Shown piece by piece: positions 61,463 to 64,000 of a stretch of DNA of 64,000 bases. The notes under the pieces were generated by a model, which worked only from the letters and a program-made list of their open reading frames with translations, searched no databases and was not told where the DNA came from. The stretch covers positions 1 through 64,000 of the forward strand of contig CAYXMM010000005.1 in the NCBI GenBank assembly GCA_964465945.1, read 5' to 3'. The DNA comes from JAJRPT01 sp964465945. Lineage in GTDB: Bacteria; Bacteroidota; Ignavibacteria; Kapaibacteriales; UBA2268. The position numbers were made by a program, and so were the translations under genes. Positions within the stretch are counted from its first letter, which is position 1; every line of letters begins with the position of its first letter.

Positions 61463-63703
61463 ATGGAGAATCAAGATAAATTAATATTACCAAGAATTAA
61501 ACAACTCGGCAAGGAATATAAAATTAATTCAAATTCAGTTTCATACTGGAATAGTTTAATTGATAATCCAGACGCTCTTTTAAAACGAATTGGCAAGGAT
61601 ATTCAAGTTTATGATGATATGCTTAACGATTCACATCTTTATGCTGTGGTTCAGTCTCGAAAGAGTGGGGTTTTATCGAAAGAATGGGAACTCGACCAGT
61701 ATGATAGTGAGCAGAGTATATATGATTTTGTTGAAGTTGTACTTAATAATTTAGATATTCATGATTGTATTAGAAGTATTTTAGATGCTCCACTATTTGG
61801 ATTTCAACCTATTGAGATTATTTGGGAAGTGATTGACGGGAAGTTAATTCCTGTGAAACTTAATAAACGTCCGAGACAATATTTTAAATTTGATATTGAT
61901 AATAATTTGGTTTTTATTGATGATAATGGCTCAACTGAAATTACTCCAAATGATAAATTTTTAATTCCTCGCTACGAAGCCAGCCGTGATAATCCTTACG
62001 GAACTCCTTTGCTATCTAAATGTTACTGGTCGATTGTTCTAAAGAATGATGCCCGTAAGTCTTGGTCAGTGTTTATTGAGAAATTTGGTATGCCGTGGGT
62101 GAAAACACTTTATAAATCGCAGAGGTATCAATCTCAAAAAGATGTCGACGATTTACTTGATAGAATTTATAGTTATTCCGCAGATTCTATGTTCGCTTTG
62201 CCTGATGATGTTGAGTTGGATTTAATAAATGGGACTCAAACCTCTTCATCTGAAATTTACAATGCTTTTATTAATAAATGTATGGAAGATGTGAGTGAGG
62301 TAATCTTAGGGCATACTTCGGCTACTACTTCGACGCCTGGTAAATTAGGGAATGAGAATATGGCTCAAAGTGTGGTAGATAGGATTATAGAGTCAGATAT
62401 GATTTTGGTTGAATCTACTTTTAATACTTTAATTAAAAAAATAGTGGATTTGAACTTTAATACTAATCAATATCCTTATTTTAGATTGGTCGAAGAGCAA
62501 GATATAAACAAAGATAGAGCCGAGAGAGATGCTATTTTGTATTCAATGGGATTGCGATTCACAGAAGATTACTATGTGCGTGAGTTTAATTATTATAAAG
62601 GTGATTTCACTTTAAGTAATAGCGATAATTTAGGAGATTTAAGCCCAAAAAAGCTTATGAATCCGAGTAATTTTATTAATATATTGAACTCGGACGATAA
62701 GGATAAGATTGGCGAGAAAGAGCAAGAAGTTACAGACAAATTCATAGAGCATTTATTAGACCCAGATAAGAATGAGACTTTATTTACGGATTTAATCAAG
62801 CCAATTATTGATTATGCTGGCAAAAATAAACTTGATGATTTGAAAAAAAACTATTATAAAGCTTATAGCAAGATAGATGCAAGTGATTTTATTGAAATAA
62901 TCGAACGAGCAATTCTCATTATTCAAATTTACGGCTTAAACTCGGTCGATGAAGAAGAAGAAGAGCAAAAAGACAGGTTTAATTACTTCAACAAAGATGA
63001 TATTTCTTTGCAAGATTTAATTTTTGCTTTGGATAAAGAGCCAGAAGAAATTGTTGCTTATTTTAGGTCAAAAGGAGTGAAAATTTCTGATGACTGGCAG
63101 GATACTTTTAAAATTATCAAACAACACGCATTCACTGTTGCTGGTGTTGTTAAAATGGACTTATTGGTTGACTTTAAGGAGATGATTGAGAAAGCAATCA
63201 AAGAGGGATTAAGTCAAGAGGAGTTTAAGAAGCAGTTAAAGGAGAGATTTAAAGAGAAAGGTTGGCTGAAAGACAAAGATAATAATAAACTCATCGAACC
63301 TTGGAGATTAGATACAATTTACAGAACTAATCTTCAAGACGCTTTTATGCAGGGGCGATGGAACGGACACACTTTAAATATTAAGAATGCACCTTATGTG
63401 ATGTGTAGTTCGGTGATGGATAACTCAACGACATCGGATTGCCGTGCTTTAGACGGGCAAGTCTTCAGAATTGATGACGATTATTTTGCAAAGAATCTGC
63501 GACCGCCAGGGCATTATAATTGCAGACGGATTACGATTTCTTTGAGTGAAAATTTAGTAAAAAAACGTGGGTATAAGGTAAATAAAGGTATTGATTTTAA
63601 AAATCATCGTAATCAGAAAGGATTTGATAACAAAGGTAATCCTTGGTTACCTAATAAATCTGATTACCCAAGTGAATTATGGAAAGAATTTGAGAAAAAA
63701 TAA
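61463..63703 (+). CDS. DUF935 portal protein fused to a Mu gpF-like domain
   Basis: The 746-residue protein has an N-terminal DUF935 (Mu gp29-like) portal region over about 1-410, with HLYAVVQSRKSGVL and FGFQPIEIIWE. Its C-terminal 150 residues are a Mu gpF-like head morphogenesis domain with TIYRTNLQDAFMQGRWN, MCSSVMDNSTTSDCRALDG and PPGHYNCRR. In Mu these are separate genes. The middle (450-560) is acidic and helical. The overlap with the next gene is one base. Confidence 0.9.
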   Translation: MENQDKLILPRIKQLGKEYKINSNSVSYWNSLIDNPDALLKRIGKDIQVYDDMLNDSHLYAVVQSRKSGVLSKEWELDQYDSEQSIYDFVEVVLNNLDIHDCIRSILDAPLFGFQPIEIIWEVIDGKLIPVKLNKRPRQYFKFDIDNNLVFIDDNGSTEITPNDKFLIPRYEASRDNPYGTPLLSKCYWSIVLKNDARKSWSVFIEKFGMPWVKTLYKSQRYQSQKDVDDLLDRIYSYSADSMFALPDDVELDLINGTQTSSSEIYNAFINKCMEDVSEVILGHTSATTSTPGKLGNENMAQSVVDRIIESDMILVESTFNTLIKKIVDLNFNTNQYPYFRLVEEQDINKDRAERDAILYSMGLRFTEDYYVREFNYYKGDFTLSNSDNLGDLSPKKLMNPSNFINILNSDDKDKIGEKEQEVTDKFIEHLLDPDKNETLFTDLIKPIIDYAGKNKLDDLKKNYYKAYSKIDASDFIEIIERAILIIQIYGLNSVDEEEEEQKDRFNYFNKDDISLQDLIFALDKEPEEIVAYFRSKGVKISDDWQDTFKIIKQHAFTVAGVVKMDLLVDFKEMIEKAIKEGLSQEEFKKQLKERFKEKGWLKDKDNNKLIEPWRLDTIYRTNLQDAFMQGRWNGHTLNIKNAPYVMCSSVMDNSTTSDCRALDGQVFRIDDDYFAKNLRPPGHYNCRRITISLSENLVKKRGYKVNKGIDFKNHRNQKGFDNKGNPWLPNKSDYPSELWKEFEKK

Positions 63704-64000
63704 TGATTGAATTTAATATTAACTCCGATGACCTGAATAATCAATTTGGTAAAATTCAAGGTGAAGTAAATAAAAAGATTGACCTCAAGAAAATATATAG
63801 AGGTGTCGGCGAGGTATTGCAGACGGCTGTTAACTTCCAATTTGAAGAAGAAGGGGCTTATTTAGGTAGGAAATGGGAGCCACTCGCAGCATCAACAATC
63901 GAAAGACGTAAGAAGTTAGGTAAATGGCCAGGTAGCATTATGCAGGTTACTGGGCGATTGAAGTCATCGTTTACTTATTCAATCGTTGGCAATTCGGTGA
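63703..64000 (+). CDS. Mu gpG-like virion morphogenesis protein (partial, cut by window end)
   Basis: The first 99 residues of an open frame run to the edge. They include a helix, then YLGRKWEPLAASTIERRKKLG and LMQ(V/I)TGRLKSSF-like text (MQVTGRLKSSFTYS). This pattern is typical of the phage virion morphogenesis (Mu gpG, tail completion) family. Its ATG overlaps the portal stop codon by one base (TAATG). Confidence 0.85.
   Translation, partial: MIEFNINSDDLNNQFGKIQGEVNKKIDLKKIYRGVGEVLQTAVNFQFEEEGAYLGRKWEPLAASTIERRKKLGKWPGSIMQVTGRLKSSFTYSIVGNSV

Larger units (their letters stand above)
38758..64000. mobile_element. Mu-related prophage, structural half, continuing past the window
   Basis: From just after the tRNA-Glu terminator the window consists only of phage genes. 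A ParB-methylase, terminase subunits, a DUF935 portal fused to a Mu-F-like domain and a Mu-G-like protein run rightward. A protease/scaffold, capsid, decoration protein, DUF1320 connector, gp37-like protein, lysis genes, fibres, tail tube, chaperone and tape measure run leftward. DUF935, gpF, gpG and DUF1320 are hallmarks of Mu-type virions. No sheath or baseplate gene is seen, so the tail is probably long and flexible. The left edge is placed at 38758-38821; the right edge, the transposase or integrase and the repressor lie outside. Confidence 0.85.

Noticed and set aside
1..64000. CRISPR arrays, restriction-modification or toxin-antitoxin islands, insertion sequences
   Set aside because: No spaced repeat array, no transposase gene and no recognisable toxin-antitoxin pair was seen. 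The only methylase is the phage ParB fusion, without a restriction partner.

Overview
The window is AT-rich bacterial DNA from a Gram-negative member of the Bacteroidota/Chlorobi (FCB) supergroup. The evidence is promoters of the TTTG-N19/20-TAnnTTTG type, many lipoproteins, a TonB receptor with a carboxypeptidase-like N-terminal domain, an Omp28-like lipoprotein, OmpA/PD40 lipoproteins, and at least one probable type IX secretion (T9SS) cargo protein. A lineage close to Kapabacteria/Ignavibacteria is a guess from gene style; it cannot be settled from this window.

Layout. (1) 1-4.9 kb: six small secreted or lipid-anchored proteins of unknown function, in two groups. Each group is preceded by copies of the same 12-bp TAATTTTTTATA repeat that run into a -7-like element. 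(2) 4.9-8.0 kb: a DtxR/MntR-type metal regulator divergent from a TonB-dependent receptor. An 18-bp palindrome sits inside the receptor promoter and over the regulator start codon. (3) 8.1-13.0 kb: central metabolism and lysine synthesis (pckA, aminotransferase, dapB, sucC). (4) 13.0-13.5 kb: an intergenic cluster of small palindromes. (5) 13.5-21.1 kb: YfiH-type laccase-domain protein, OmpA/PD40 lipoprotein, alr, acid phosphatase, long-chain prenyl synthase, tatC, trigger factor and tRNA-Leu. (6) 21.2-27.0 kb: HpnE-like desaturase, DUF6029-like outer-membrane protein, Omp28-like lipoprotein, double helix-hairpin-helix protein, gcvT. (7) 27.0-31.5 kb: a second patch of secreted proteins, including a T9SS-tail protein and a leucine-rich-repeat-like protein. 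(8) 31.6-38.7 kb: permease, O-methyltransferase, VWA-OmpA lipoprotein, membrane glycosyltransferase, cystathionine gamma-synthase, GNAT acetyltransferase, tRNA-Glu.

(9) From just after tRNA-Glu (about 38.76 kb) to the right edge lies the structural half of a Mu-related prophage with a long-tailed, probably non-contractile tail. Packaging and portal genes (ParB-methylase, small and large terminase, a DUF935 portal fused to a Mu-F-like domain, Mu-G-like protein) run rightward. Protease/scaffold, capsid, DUF1320 and gp37-like connector genes, lysis genes, fibres, tail tube, chaperone and tape measure run leftward. Integration, repression and transposition genes are not in the window.

The most unusual signals are all in the prophage. 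One is an initiator-like tRNA-Met inside the late operon whose 5' part is also the 3' end of an enzyme gene. Another is a tail-chaperone gene with a T_TTT_TTT slippery run and a start-less -1 frame. The third is an array of six 12-bp repeats filling the divergent promoter region next to a ParB-domain methylase.
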